From assembly GCA_043821485.1 (NCBI GenBank), contig JBDRCU010000047.1:1-27162 (forward strand): DNA of 27,162 nt, written 5' to 3'. The translations under genes were made by a program, and so were the position numbers. The DNA comes from JBDRCU01 sp043821485 (GTDB lineage: Bacteria > Patescibacteriota > Minisyncoccia > 2-02-FULL-40-12 > IGHO2-01-FULL-4-A). This document shows positions 13,981 through 22,952 of this stretch, piece by piece. Below the pieces are notes generated by a model. The model did not search any database. It worked only from the letters and a program-made list of their open reading frames with translations, and was not told where the DNA came from. Numbering within the stretch: the stretch's first letter is position 1; each line of letters begins with the position of its first letter.

Positions 13981-15143
13981 CATCTTATACATATATTTAC
14001 GAACACAATTATCATATCTTTGATTATTTTAAAGATAAAAAAAAACTTTTTTTTGTTTTGCCTAAGGAATGGAAGTCAACGAAAGGTGATAAGCAAACAT
14101 ATTATCCTACACTGTCGGATGAATTTGAGCAGGTAAAAGCTTCGGCATATTTTTACCATTCAAATTATCCTGTACTACGAGGCCAGCTCAAAGGATGGAT
14201 TCCTTCGCTTGGACGTATTTTGAGGAAACATGCAAAAAAAGGAGATGTACTCTATAGTGCATACGAACCGAATCTTTTGGTAACATATTTGTATGCGCGT
14301 TTGGCGCGTAAACTCGGATTGAAACATGTTTTTTCTACATGGCAAAACGTACCCTACGATTCACGTATGTCAGGATTCAAATTGAAGATTATTAAATGGT
14401 TAGTGAAGCGTAATATAGAATTGAGTACTGCAGGATTGTTCGGAACAGAGCGTGCTCGTGAAATTCATGAATCGTATTTAAAACACAATCCGGAATTGAA
14501 GACAAGCATTATTCCTCAGACAGGAGTCGATACAGATGTCTTTAAGCCGGATATTGAAAGTGATTTTAGAGAGAAGTATGCTAAAAATGCTGACTGTGTT
14601 TTTCTCTTTGCATCTACATTTACAGAGAGGAAGGGTCCAATTCCAACACTGCATGCTTTTAAAAGAGTAGTTAAACGCCGTCCAGATACGCATTTAATTA
14701 TGGTTGGTATAGGGGAATTACATGATGAGATGAAAGAATTTGTTGAGAAATCGGGAATTAGCGATAATGTTACATTTTTGCCATGGCAGCCGATAAATCA
14801 GCTCGCACCTATTTTTGCTAATTCGGATGTATTGATCCATCCATCCCAGCCATATCAGGGGTGGGAGGAGCAGTTTGGCCTGCTTATGCTTCAGGCACAG
14901 GCATGCGAGACTCCTGTCATTGCAACCCGATCCGGATCACTTGAAGAGACTGTTTTGGATACTAAGACTGGAATATTGGTTGAACCGGGGAGTGTGGACG
15001 AGATAGAACAAGCCATGGATAGACTTGCTGGCGATGTAGCATTTCGGAGAGAATTAGGTCATAATGCAAGACAATATATTATTGAACATTTTAGCAGAAG
15101 ATCTGTAGGAGAACGTTTAGAAAGGTTTTTAACTTCCATATGA
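13965..15143 (+). CDS. GT4-family glycosyltransferase
   Basis: 392 residues from the ATG at 13965 (MRIFVTSYTY), which overlaps the previous stop by 16 bases; the frame stays open to an earlier ATG at 13926, but that adds 13 residues with no family character. Seen: TWQNVPYDSR, PQTGVDTDVF, FASTFTERKGPIPTLHAF and VGIGELHDEM. The E-x7-E region reads EEQFGLLMLQAQACETPVI, so the second Glu is replaced by Gln, an unusual state for a GT4. It could still be active or have a different specificity. Confidence 0.87.
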   Translation: MRIFVTSYTYIYEHNYHIFDYFKDKKKLFFVLPKEWKSTKGDKQTYYPTLSDEFEQVKASAYFYHSNYPVLRGQLKGWIPSLGRILRKHAKKGDVLYSAYEPNLLVTYLYARLARKLGLKHVFSTWQNVPYDSRMSGFKLKIIKWLVKRNIELSTAGLFGTERAREIHESYLKHNPELKTSIIPQTGVDTDVFKPDIESDFREKYAKNADCVFLFASTFTERKGPIPTLHAFKRVVKRRPDTHLIMVGIGELHDEMKEFVEKSGISDNVTFLPWQPINQLAPIFANSDVLIHPSQPYQGWEEQFGLLMLQAQACETPVIATRSGSLEETVLDTKTGILVEPGSVDEIEQAMDRLAGDVAFRRELGHNARQYIIEHFSRRSVGERLERFLTSI

Positions 15144-16063
15144 AAACATCTAAAAAGAAAACAATATTAATTACAGGATCAGGAGGTATGGTTGGCTCTT
15201 TGTTTGTAAAGTTTTTTGCTTCTAAAGGGTACAGTATCATAGGACTTTATAACGAACAAGAACATGCAGTTGATACGGAACATACTTCAGGAATCGTTTA
15301 TGCGGATATTTCTTCAAGAGTTTCAGTGAATAAGATAAAAAAGAAATTTAAACATATTGATTGTATAATACATTGCGCTGGGATGACTAATGTAAATGAA
15401 TGTGAAGAAAACAAAAAAGGATGTCGTTTGGCTAATATTGAGGGTACAAGACATATGACAGAGCTTGCGAAGTCATATGATGCGCAAATAATATTTTTCT
15501 CTACGCCAATGGTATTCTCCGGTACGCGCGGTAATTATCATGAAATAGATAAAACAAGCCCAATTAATTTTTACGGAAAAACAAAAGTCGCAGGAGAGAA
15601 CATTATTCTTAAATATGAGAAGGGACTAGTGTTAAGGATGAATCCCATAGGAGTACGCCCTACTGGTGCACATCCAAGTTTCGTTCAATGGTTTTATGAA
15701 GCAGCAAAAAATGATAAATCATTTACACTTTTTTCTGATGTATGGATTAATCCAATTAGTACGCAAACTTTGGCTGGGGTGATTGAAGAATTGATAAAAA
15801 GTTCAGGCACAGGTATCTTGCACGTGGGGAGTTTAGATAGAGTTAATAAAGCAGATATCTGGAAGATTATTGTTGCCAAATTTTCTAAGTTTTCAGGCAA
15901 AGTCTCCAAGGCCCCAGTAGAGAAGACTAAGACAGCTTCTATTGCGCGTCGTCCAAAAGAAATGTGGCTGAATGTAGACAATATACAGAAAACTTATGGG
16001 ATCACTATGCCTCAATGGCAGAAGGAAATTGTTATTGTATTAAATCAACTATCCAAATTGTAA
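15140..16063 (+). CDS. RmlD-like NAD(P)-dependent sugar reductase (SDR)
   Basis: 307 residues, extended short-chain dehydrogenase. Seen: the nucleotide-binding TGSGGMVGS (residues ~12-20), IIHCAGMTNVNECE, STPMVFSG (the family's STDYVFDG site) and the catalytic YGKTK pair. It resembles dTDP-4-dehydrorhamnose reductases, which carry out the last step to a deoxy sugar, but the key strand differs (TPMVF for TDYVF), so another 4-keto-sugar may be the substrate. ATGA overlap with the upstream GT4 and TAATG overlap with the downstream GT show translational coupling. Confidence 0.82.
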   Translation: MKTSKKKTILITGSGGMVGSLFVKFFASKGYSIIGLYNEQEHAVDTEHTSGIVYADISSRVSVNKIKKKFKHIDCIIHCAGMTNVNECEENKKGCRLANIEGTRHMTELAKSYDAQIIFFSTPMVFSGTRGNYHEIDKTSPINFYGKTKVAGENIILKYEKGLVLRMNPIGVRPTGAHPSFVQWFYEAAKNDKSFTLFSDVWINPISTQTLAGVIEELIKSSGTGILHVGSLDRVNKADIWKIIVAKFSKFSGKVSKAPVEKTKTASIARRPKEMWLNVDNIQKTYGITMPQWQKEIVIVLNQLSKL

Positions 16064-16995
16064 TGAAAAGATTTTTTAAATTTTTGAAAAATGAATTGTT
16101 TTTTGTAAAAAAGATGATTCAATATCGATATGGTTTAGGCAAGTGGAAGAGGTATATAAATAATAAGTTTTTTTTACTTCGACTTTTGCGTGGGATGAAA
16201 CCGATTTCATGTAAAAAACAGGATGATTTTGAAGTTCATATTTTAACGCCAAAATCCGGACTATGGATGACCTATTGGACAATTCGTTCATTTATGTACC
16301 ACTCTAAGCTTTGTCCACGTGTTGTGGTGCATGACGACGGTACGATTGATGAGAAAACTGCGCAGATATTTGAAAGTAAATTCTCTAATGTGAAGGTTTT
16401 AAGACGTGCAGAAGCGGATTCGATTTTTAATAATTCTCCCAGTATACCAGATATTATTAAAAGACATCGGAAGAGTACAAATGTCCTTATTCTCATGTTC
16501 CTTGATCATCTTTTTTTGAGTATGTCGCGTCGTGTTCTTGTTCTTGATAATGACATATTATTTTACGATCGTCCGACCGAGATTATTGATTTTGTAGAAG
16601 GCAGAAGCAATATGGACGCAATATATGCAGTATATGGAGATGGGAAAAATCCGCTTGACGTTAGCGAGGCATATCAGAAAAAGCATCCGGATATTCTAGA
16701 TGATGCTGCGCGTCTTAATTCAGGCATAATGGTATTTGATAAATCAAAGATAGATATTGATTGGGTAGTTGAATACTTTGAGCATACCACTAAGCCTAAT
16801 GGGCACCTTATTGAACAAACAGGATGGGGGATGGTGCTCGCTCAAATTTCACATGCATTCTTTCCTGAAGATAAGTATAAGCTTCGCGGGGCTGTTGAAT
16901 TTCCTGCAGTTGCCAAGCATTTTACCAACCCTCGCCGTCATGAGATGTTTGCATATGGGATTGATGAAGCACGTGAGCGTATAAAATATGATTGA
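16063..16995 (+). CDS. GT-A type glycosyltransferase, GT8-like
   Basis: 310 residues from the ATG at 16063, which shares its A with the previous TAA stop; an in-frame extension to 15964 lies inside the reductase gene and is ignored. Seen: FEVHILTPKSGLWMTYW at the start of the domain, VVHDDGT, VLVLDNDILFYDRP with a D-N-D metal site, ARLNSGIMVFDKS and AKHFTNPRRHEMFAYG, with a conserved His near the end. This is the layout of GT8-like nucleotide-diphospho-sugar transferases. The donor is unknown. The last eight bases overlap the methyltransferase. Confidence 0.72.
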   Translation: MKRFFKFLKNELFFVKKMIQYRYGLGKWKRYINNKFFLLRLLRGMKPISCKKQDDFEVHILTPKSGLWMTYWTIRSFMYHSKLCPRVVVHDDGTIDEKTAQIFESKFSNVKVLRRAEADSIFNNSPSIPDIIKRHRKSTNVLILMFLDHLFLSMSRRVLVLDNDILFYDRPTEIIDFVEGRSNMDAIYAVYGDGKNPLDVSEAYQKKHPDILDDAARLNSGIMVFDKSKIDIDWVVEYFEHTTKPNGHLIEQTGWGMVLAQISHAFFPEDKYKLRGAVEFPAVAKHFTNPRRHEMFAYGIDEARERIKYD

Positions 16996-17791
16996 TAAAC
17001 ACGACAGGACAATAATTGAGGATCCAGGCGTCTATTATGATCATGCAAATAGAAAAAAAGAATGGAAGACAGGTGACTTAAGTCGTATGTCGAAGATTGT
17101 AGATGAATATATTAGCGAATCCTCATCATCGCGTTTACTTGAGGTTGGTTGTGGTATGGCGGAAACACTTGAACATCTATCCCATGATGTGCGCTATTAT
17201 GGTTTAGATCCAACGCCTTCATGCATAGTACGTGGCAAAGAGCGTTATCCAAATCATGTTTTTATAGAAGGAGTTGCAGAGAAGGTACCTTTTGAGGATA
17301 ATTTTTTTGACATCGTTCTTTCTATTCAGGTAATTGAGATGCTGCATGACCCTAAGACGGCACTCGAAGAAATGATGCGTGTTATTAAACCTGGCGGATT
17401 ATTTATTGCACTATCTCCAAATTTTGAAAATCCAAAATCAACAATTAGTGCAGTGCGCCATTATACAAGATGGCAAAAATTTGTACTCGTATTAAAACGT
17501 ATTTGGGATATCATTAAGCGTTTTTTGGGTGTACTCACATTCAGAACGATTTTTCAAAATATTATGCAGACAGGAGGTAGATATGAAAAAGGGGATGATG
17601 ATCTTAAATATATTGTTAGTGCATATGAAGTGACAACACTATTGAAACAAAATGGTTTTAAAGAAATATATGCACGTCGCGCAGGAGAAGGCAGTACAGG
17701 CATAAAGAAGCTTATTATAAAAGTTTTGGGACTCTTACCGCCATTCCGTTATTATGGCTCAGGGTTGTTTTTGGTATATAAGAAGGTCTGA
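16988..17791 (+). CDS. Class I SAM-dependent methyltransferase
   Basis: 267 residues. Seen: LLEVGCGMAETLEHL (motif I), YYGLDPTPS (motif post I), VPFEDNFFDIVLSIQVIEML (motif II) and RVIKPGGLFIALSPN (motif III), as in Methyltransf_11 proteins. The C-terminal part is basic and amphipathic (KFVLVLKRIWDIIKRFLG), perhaps a membrane-contact region. In this setting it probably methylates a sugar or glycan, using SAM supplied by metK; the target is inferred from the neighbourhood only. Confidence 0.85.
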   Translation: MIDKHDRTIIEDPGVYYDHANRKKEWKTGDLSRMSKIVDEYISESSSSRLLEVGCGMAETLEHLSHDVRYYGLDPTPSCIVRGKERYPNHVFIEGVAEKVPFEDNFFDIVLSIQVIEMLHDPKTALEEMMRVIKPGGLFIALSPNFENPKSTISAVRHYTRWQKFVLVLKRIWDIIKRFLGVLTFRTIFQNIMQTGGRYEKGDDDLKYIVSAYEVTTLLKQNGFKEIYARRAGEGSTGIKKLIIKVLGLLPPFRYYGSGLFLVYKKV

Positions 17792-17847
17792 TCTCATGAT
17801 TGTATTTTGGTCATGTATGTGGCATAGTTTAGGTAATAATAGCTATC

Positions 17848-18300
17848 ATGAGAATAAATCGTTTAAGTAATAAAATAAGGCTAAAAGTAAAGAATTCGGG
17901 TATTGTAAAGCTGGCTTCTTTTAATGATTATCCTGATGGGAATCTGTATATTGCTGAATCAGGGCGTAATATGCCTTTTAAAATCAAGCGTATCTATTAC
18001 ATTAATGCACTTGGAAATTCGAAGGCAATACGCGGTAAACATGCCCATAAAAAGCTCGACGAACTTCTATTTTGTATAAATGGATCATTCGTCCTGGATA
18101 TTGATGATGGTAGGAATAAACAGTCTATATTGATTGACGATCCGTCATACGGTATTAGAATCAAGCCGGGGCTTTGGATTACAATGCATAGTTTTTCACA
18201 AGATTGCGTTTTACTTGCTTTGGCAAATGACTTTTTCAAAGAAAGCGATTACATTAGAGATTATCAGAAATTTTTAGAATTCATAGATAATAAAAAATAA
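17848..18300 (+). CDS. dTDP-sugar 3,4-ketoisomerase, FdtA/QdtA (WxcM-like cupin) family
   Basis: 150 residues, one cupin. Seen: an FKIKRIYYI strand, RGKHAHK (62-68) with the H-x-H pair, LFCINGSFVLDIDDG (74-88), GLWITMHSFSQD (108-119) and ESDYIRDY (132-139). These are hallmarks of the isomerases that turn dTDP-4-keto-6-deoxyglucose into the 3-keto sugar. The start TAATG of the downstream aminotransferase overlaps its stop, the usual partnership for making dTDP-3-amino-3,6-dideoxyhexose (Fuc3N or Qui3N). Which isomer is made cannot be told. A weak AT-rich -10 (TAATAA, 17834-17839) lies just upstream. Confidence 0.88.
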   Translation: MRINRLSNKIRLKVKNSGIVKLASFNDYPDGNLYIAESGRNMPFKIKRIYYINALGNSKAIRGKHAHKKLDELLFCINGSFVLDIDDGRNKQSILIDDPSYGIRIKPGLWITMHSFSQDCVLLALANDFFKESDYIRDYQKFLEFIDNKK

Positions 18301-19406
18301 TGGGTGTTCCATTTTTAGATTTAAAGAGGCGCTATAGAGCTCATCGCCGTGAAATTAATTCAGTTATACAAAAAGTCTTTGAAAGAGGCTATTTTGTTCT
18401 CGGTCCCGAAGTTGAAGCATTTGAAAAAATATTTTCCAAGTTTATTGGATCACGATATACAATTGGAGTTAATTCCGGAACAGATGCATTGATATTATCT
18501 ATGAAGGTTCTTGATATTGGTGCAGGAGATGAAGTCATTACAATCTCATATACTGCTCCGTATACTGTTCATGCAATTCGTTTGGCAGGCGCGAAACCAA
18601 TTCTTATTGATGTTGATTCGGAAACAATGAACATTGATATCTCAAAAATTCAGACAAAAATTACAAAAAGAACAAAAGCAATCATACCAGTTCATCTCTA
18701 CGGCTATCCGGCAGACATGAAGCCACTTGTGAAGCTGGCAAAGAAATATAACCTGTATGTTATAGAAGACGCTGCACAGGCAATAGGTGCTCAATATTAC
18801 GGCAAGCATGCAGGAACATATGGCATTATGGGATGCTTTAGTTTTTATCCAGTTAAGAATCTCGGTGCGGTAGGAGATGCAGGTGCAATTGTCACAAATG
18901 ACAATAAGCTTGCGATCAAGTTGAAAGCAATGAGAACATCAGGTGAAACAAAGAGATGCATTAGTGAGTACGAAGGAGTAAGCAGTAGGCTTGATGAATT
19001 GCAGGCCGGATATTTGAAATGGGGAATGACAAAAATTCGTGCAATGAATGCTCGCCGTAGAGAAATCGCAAATATGTATATTAAAGAATTGCGAGACGTG
19101 CCTATTATTCTGCCTCCAAAAGAAACAAAAAATATCAAATCATCCTGGCACTTATTTGTCATAAGGACTAAGAAACGCGATCAATTGCAGAAGTATCTTG
19201 CAAAGCATGGTGTAAGCACATTGGTGCATTATCCGGTCCCAGTGCATGAACAGCCTATTTATAGAAGTCTTGGCTATACTAAGCGCGATTTACCTGTAAC
19301 TGTTCAGCTTGAGCGGGAGATCCTTTCCCTGCCATTATTCCCGGAACTTACGAATATTGAAGTGCATCGTGTATGTACTCTTATCAAATCGTTTTATAGA
19401 AAATAA
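18300..19406 (+). CDS. DegT/DnrJ/EryC1 PLP sugar aminotransferase (FdtB/QdtB-like)
   Basis: 368 residues, normal for the family. Seen: VPFLDLKRRY N-terminus, NSGTDAL (58-64), EDAAQAIGA with the PLP-ring Asp (D157), SFYPVKNLGAVGDAGA with the Schiff-base lysine K186, and the dimer-contact LVHYPVPVHEQP near the C-terminus. With the ketoisomerase upstream it should put an amino group on C3 of the dTDP-keto sugar. No acetyltransferase, RmlA or RmlB is seen in the window, so those steps must be encoded elsewhere. Confidence 0.92.
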   Translation: MGVPFLDLKRRYRAHRREINSVIQKVFERGYFVLGPEVEAFEKIFSKFIGSRYTIGVNSGTDALILSMKVLDIGAGDEVITISYTAPYTVHAIRLAGAKPILIDVDSETMNIDISKIQTKITKRTKAIIPVHLYGYPADMKPLVKLAKKYNLYVIEDAAQAIGAQYYGKHAGTYGIMGCFSFYPVKNLGAVGDAGAIVTNDNKLAIKLKAMRTSGETKRCISEYEGVSSRLDELQAGYLKWGMTKIRAMNARRREIANMYIKELRDVPIILPPKETKNIKSSWHLFVIRTKKRDQLQKYLAKHGVSTLVHYPVPVHEQPIYRSLGYTKRDLPVTVQLEREILSLPLFPELTNIEVHRVCTLIKSFYRK

Positions 19407-19415
19407 ATTTAGATA

Positions 19416-20579
19416 ATGAGACTTACGTATATTTTTAATGGAAGATTGCCTACGGAAAAAGCGCATGGATTACAGATAGTGAAATCATGCGAAGCTTTTG
19501 CGCGCGAGGGTATTGATACAATGCTTCTGGTTGCACATAGACACAATCTTATTAAAGAAGATTTGTTTTCATATTATGATATAGAACGTGTTTTTGATGT
19601 AAAAAATGCATGGGGTTTGAGTCTTAAGTTTCTAGGAGGAAATCGTATAGGATATTTTATTCAGGCATTTACTTCTGATGTTGGAATACTTTGGAAAATT
19701 TTATTCAGTGTGAAGAAAAACGGAAATATATTTTATGCACGTGATTATCCGGCACTTACTCTTTTAAGCTTTTTGCCGTATAAGTTTATTGCTGAAATAC
19801 ATGATTATCGTTCTGCGCGTCCAAGATGGTGGATGCGACGCATTCTTAAAAACGCTCATAGAATTGTTGCAAACTCTGAAGGTACTTTGGAATCATTAGA
19901 GAAGCATTATGACTCATTCGGCAAAAAAGCATTAATTGTGTCGAATGGAGTTGATGTTGAATATTTTAAAACTTTCGAAGCAAAAGAGGGTATTAGAAAA
20001 AGAATTGCAATGCCAGAAGAAAAAACAATTTTGGCATATATCGGAAGTTTGAGTATGATTGGCCGTGGAAAAGGAGTAAAAAGCATACTTAAAGCATTTA
20101 AAGATATAGAAGAAGCAAACTCAGACGCAGTGCTATATATAGTAGGAGGTCCGGATGATGCTGTTATCCATTATAGACAAGAAGCAAAAGAATTTGGACT
20201 GTCAGAGGATAGGGTTGTATTCACGGGACATATTGCATATAAGGACATAAAAGATTATATAAATGCAGTTGATATAGTTATTATGCCTTTGCCCGAAAAT
20301 CAGCACGTCTTAACAACTTCGCCAATAAAGTTATTTGAATACTTGGCAGCTGGAAAGGTAATTGTTGCGCCAGACATTTCTTCATTGCATGCGTATATCA
20401 ATGATAAGAATGCAATCTTATTCGACCCCGATAAAGAAGATGGCCTTCAGAAATCATTACTGAATGCCATTCAAGATAAGTATGCCTGGAGTAAATATCA
20501 GGAAAATGCGCAAAAAGATAGCATTAATTACACGTGGAATAAACGTGCACGCAAAATTATTGATTTTATCCATGAATAA
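19416..20579 (+). CDS. GT4-family glycosyltransferase
   Basis: 387 residues, GT-B fold. Seen: GRLPTEKAHGLQIVKSCEAFA at the N-terminus (a form common in bacterial GT4s), IVANSEGTLESL, VSNGVDVEYF, AYIGSLSMIGRGKG, IVGGPDDAV and SPIKLFEYLAAGKVIVAP. In this last motif the usual first Glu of E-x7-E is absent while the second (FEYLAAG) is kept. The donor is unknown; it may act on the 3-amino sugar made by the two genes just before it (inference from order). Its last eight bases overlap the next gene. Confidence 0.87.
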   Translation: MRLTYIFNGRLPTEKAHGLQIVKSCEAFAREGIDTMLLVAHRHNLIKEDLFSYYDIERVFDVKNAWGLSLKFLGGNRIGYFIQAFTSDVGILWKILFSVKKNGNIFYARDYPALTLLSFLPYKFIAEIHDYRSARPRWWMRRILKNAHRIVANSEGTLESLEKHYDSFGKKALIVSNGVDVEYFKTFEAKEGIRKRIAMPEEKTILAYIGSLSMIGRGKGVKSILKAFKDIEEANSDAVLYIVGGPDDAVIHYRQEAKEFGLSEDRVVFTGHIAYKDIKDYINAVDIVIMPLPENQHVLTTSPIKLFEYLAAGKVIVAPDISSLHAYINDKNAILFDPDKEDGLQKSLLNAIQDKYAWSKYQENAQKDSINYTWNKRARKIIDFIHE

Positions 20580-21396
20580 AATTTTATCAAAAACTTTAAT
20601 TACAGGTGCTGACGGTATGATTGGTTCATATATTGATTTTGGGATTAAAACTGATAAATCTAACCTTGATATTACGAATTCAAAACAAGTATTGAAGATG
20701 GTGAAGAAATACAAGCCGAAGGTGATTATTCATCTTGCTGCAATGACTGATTTGGATCTTGCAGAAAGGAAGCCGAAACTGGCATATCAGATAAATAGTG
20801 TAGGAACATATAATATGGCATTTGCTGCTAAAGAAGTGAACGCAAAATTTGTATATGTGTCAACTGCTACTGTATTCGATGGTTTAAAGAAGAGTCCGTA
20901 TAAAGAAAATGATATACCAAATCCTCAAAATTATTATTCACAATCCAAATATTTAGGGGAGTTAATAGTTCAGAATTTATTGAAAGATTACATTATTGCA
21001 AGATCTTGTTGGATTTTTGGAGGCGGAAAGAAAAAAGATAAAAAGTTTGTTGCCCAAATTATGCGTCAGCTTGATAAACCCGAAATTAAAGCAGTTAAGG
21101 ATATATACGGTTCTCCAACATTTGGTAAGGATTTTGTGGCAGGACTTAAGAAATTGATTATAGAAGATAAGAAGGGGATTTTTCATTTATCCAATGAGGG
21201 AGTAGCTTCAAGGTATGAAGTTGCTCGTGAAATAGTTAAGATAAGTAAAAAGAGAATAAAAGTCATTCCAGTTTCTGCTAGTTATTTCAAAGTAGATGCG
21301 AAAAGATCCGGATATGAAGGCATGAAATCAAAAATTAAGTTTATGCGCTCCTGGGAAAAAGCATTGAAGGAATACATAATAAGTGAATGGATATGA
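20572..21396 (+). CDS. RmlD-like dTDP-4-dehydrorhamnose reductase family protein
   Basis: 274 residues from the ATG at 20572; the longer frame from 20464 lies inside the GT4. Seen: LITGADGMIGSY (nucleotide binding), LDITNSKQV, IIHLAAMTDLDLAE, VSTATVFDG, the YYSQSKYLGE catalytic pair, RSCWIFGGG and YGSPTFGKDF. This is closer to classical RmlD than the one at 15140. The probable reaction is NAD(P)H reduction of a 4-keto group on a dTDP-deoxysugar. Overlaps its upstream GT4 by eight bases and, by ATGA, the split GT gene downstream. Confidence 0.87.
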   Translation: MNKILSKTLITGADGMIGSYIDFGIKTDKSNLDITNSKQVLKMVKKYKPKVIIHLAAMTDLDLAERKPKLAYQINSVGTYNMAFAAKEVNAKFVYVSTATVFDGLKKSPYKENDIPNPQNYYSQSKYLGELIVQNLLKDYIIARSCWIFGGGKKKDKKFVAQIMRQLDKPEIKAVKDIYGSPTFGKDFVAGLKKLIIEDKKGIFHLSNEGVASRYEVAREIVKISKKRIKVIPVSASYFKVDAKRSGYEGMKSKIKFMRSWEKALKEYIISEWI

Positions 21397-21878
21397 AGAT
21401 TTGCTATTTTGGTGATTATGATCGTAAATATGCGCGTAATAGAGTCGTTATCAAAGGACTCGAGCTTAATGGTGTTGAAATCATAGAATGTAATGATAAT
21501 GCAAGAGGCATAGCGAGATACCGTAATATTTGGAAGAAACACAAAGCGATAAAAGGGAAATATGACATGATGATTGTCGGACATTCTGATAGTCGTCTAA
21601 TGGTTCTTCTTGCAAAGCTATTGAGCAGAAAATCTGTAATTATGGATGGTTTTTATTCGGTTTATGAATCTTATACTTTTGACCGAAAGCTTTTTTCAAA
21701 ATACAGTCCTAAAGCATGGTATCACTGGTTTCTTGAATGGATGGCATGTAAGCTCGCAGATAGGATTTTATGCGATACAGATCAGCATATTGATTATTTC
21801 AGGAAAACATTCGGCGGATCGTCTAAAAAATATACAAGAGTTCTCGTAGGCGCAGACGACTCGGTATTTCATCTGTAA
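21393..21878 (+). CDS. N-terminal half of a split GT-B glycosyltransferase
   Basis: 161 residues from the ATG at 21393 (ATGA overlap with the reductase; an ATG two codons earlier is possible). It aligns with residues ~12-168 of the intact GT at 12898: YFGDYDRKYARN, IKGKYDMMIVG, FDRKLFSKYSPKAWYHW, DTDQHIDYFRKTFGG, VGADDSVF. It stops right there, in the linker before the C-terminal donor-binding domain. That domain is encoded by 22931-23503, beyond an epimerase gene. Alone it should bind acceptor but not nucleotide sugar. The stop (TAA) leaves a clean domain edge and no internal frameshift, so this may be a working subunit and not debris. Confidence 0.85.
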   Translation: MKICYFGDYDRKYARNRVVIKGLELNGVEIIECNDNARGIARYRNIWKKHKAIKGKYDMMIVGHSDSRLMVLLAKLLSRKSVIMDGFYSVYESYTFDRKLFSKYSPKAWYHWFLEWMACKLADRILCDTDQHIDYFRKTFGGSSKKYTRVLVGADDSVFHL

Positions 21879-21918
21879 AGATAGGCTTACTTGAAAAATC
21901 AATCATTTTGTACTATTG

Positions 21919-21924
21919 TATAAA
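21919..21924 (+). promoter_or_regulatory. -10 box just upstream of the epimerase
   Basis: TATAAA ends five bases before the ATG at 21930, preceded by TTG. A TTGAAA at 21891-21896 is too far away (22 bases) for a standard -35. It would give a leaderless epimerase transcript starting within the split GT locus. Confidence 0.4.
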
Positions 21925-21929
21925 AACAT

Positions 21930-22952
21930 ATGAAAATACTTGTTACAGGTTCAGCTGGCTTTATAGGCAGTCATCTATATGACCGGCTTTTTGACTTGGG
22001 ACATGAAGTCTATGGAGTAGATGATTTATCGGGAGGTTTTATGCATAATGTATCTCAAAAGAAGTATTTTACTAAGCTTGATCTATGTGATCGTGAAAAG
22101 ACTGCAAAATATATTGCACGGATTAAACCAGAGCTAATCCTTCATCTTGCTGCAGATGCTGCAGAGGGTAGAAGTCAGTTTACGCCTTTTTCCGCTATGG
22201 ACCGTAATGTAGTGGCATATATGAATGTTCTTGTGCCTGCAATTAAGAATGGATTGAAAAAGATTGTTGTCACCAGCTCAATGAGCGTATACGGCGCACA
22301 GCAGGTTCCGTTTCGGGAAAGTATGATTCCTCAACCAGAGGATATTTATGGTATTTCAAAGATGTCCATGGAAGAAAATACAAAAGTAATGGCAGATGTA
22401 TTTGGTTTTAAATATGTAATTATTCGTCCGCATAATGTATATGGTCCAAGGCAGAATCTTACAGACCCATATCGTAATGTTATCGGCATTTTTATAAATC
22501 GTCTTATGCAGGATAAAAACTTTTACGTTTATGGAGACGGAGAAATGAAACGTGCTTTTTCATATATTGATGATATTGCCGAGCCTATGGTAAAGGCAGC
22601 ACTGTCTAAGAAATGCGAAGGTAAGACAATAAATCTTGGCGCTGACAAAGCATATACGATTAATCAGCTTGCAGATGTCGTGATGCAGAAGTTTTTTAAT
22701 GGCAGTCCAGTTCCCAAAAAATTCCAGCCGAAACATATGCCATTGAGACCCAAAGAAGTGATAAATGCATACTCGGACCACGGTGTTGCAAAGAAGCTTC
22801 TCGGGTATAAAGCGAAGACTCAATTGCCAGAAGGAATTGAACAAATGATTGCATGGGCGCGCGATATTGGTCCTCAGCCATTTGTCCATCTGGCTGCGCT
22901 GGAGATTGAACACACCTCAACGCCGAAAACATGGAAGGCAAAATTAATATAG
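21930..22952 (+). CDS. NAD-dependent epimerase/dehydratase (GalE-like extended SDR)
   Basis: 340 residues and complete. Seen: LVTGSAGFIGSHL (residues ~4-16), VDDLSGG, LILHLAADAAE, TSSMSVYG, the catalytic YGISK, IRPHNVYGPRQN, VYGDGEMKRAFSYIDD and a natural C-terminal PEGIEQMIAWARDIG segment. Family members epimerise or dehydrate NDP-hexoses such as UDP-glucose; the exact substrate is open. It lies between the two halves of a glycosyltransferase, with its own -10 box upstream, and its last 22 bases overlap the start of the C-terminal half. Confidence 0.88.
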   Translation: MKILVTGSAGFIGSHLYDRLFDLGHEVYGVDDLSGGFMHNVSQKKYFTKLDLCDREKTAKYIARIKPELILHLAADAAEGRSQFTPFSAMDRNVVAYMNVLVPAIKNGLKKIVVTSSMSVYGAQQVPFRESMIPQPEDIYGISKMSMEENTKVMADVFGFKYVIIRPHNVYGPRQNLTDPYRNVIGIFINRLMQDKNFYVYGDGEMKRAFSYIDDIAEPMVKAALSKKCEGKTINLGADKAYTINQLADVVMQKFFNGSPVPKKFQPKHMPLRPKEVINAYSDHGVAKKLLGYKAKTQLPEGIEQMIAWARDIGPQPFVHLAALEIEHTSTPKTWKAKLI

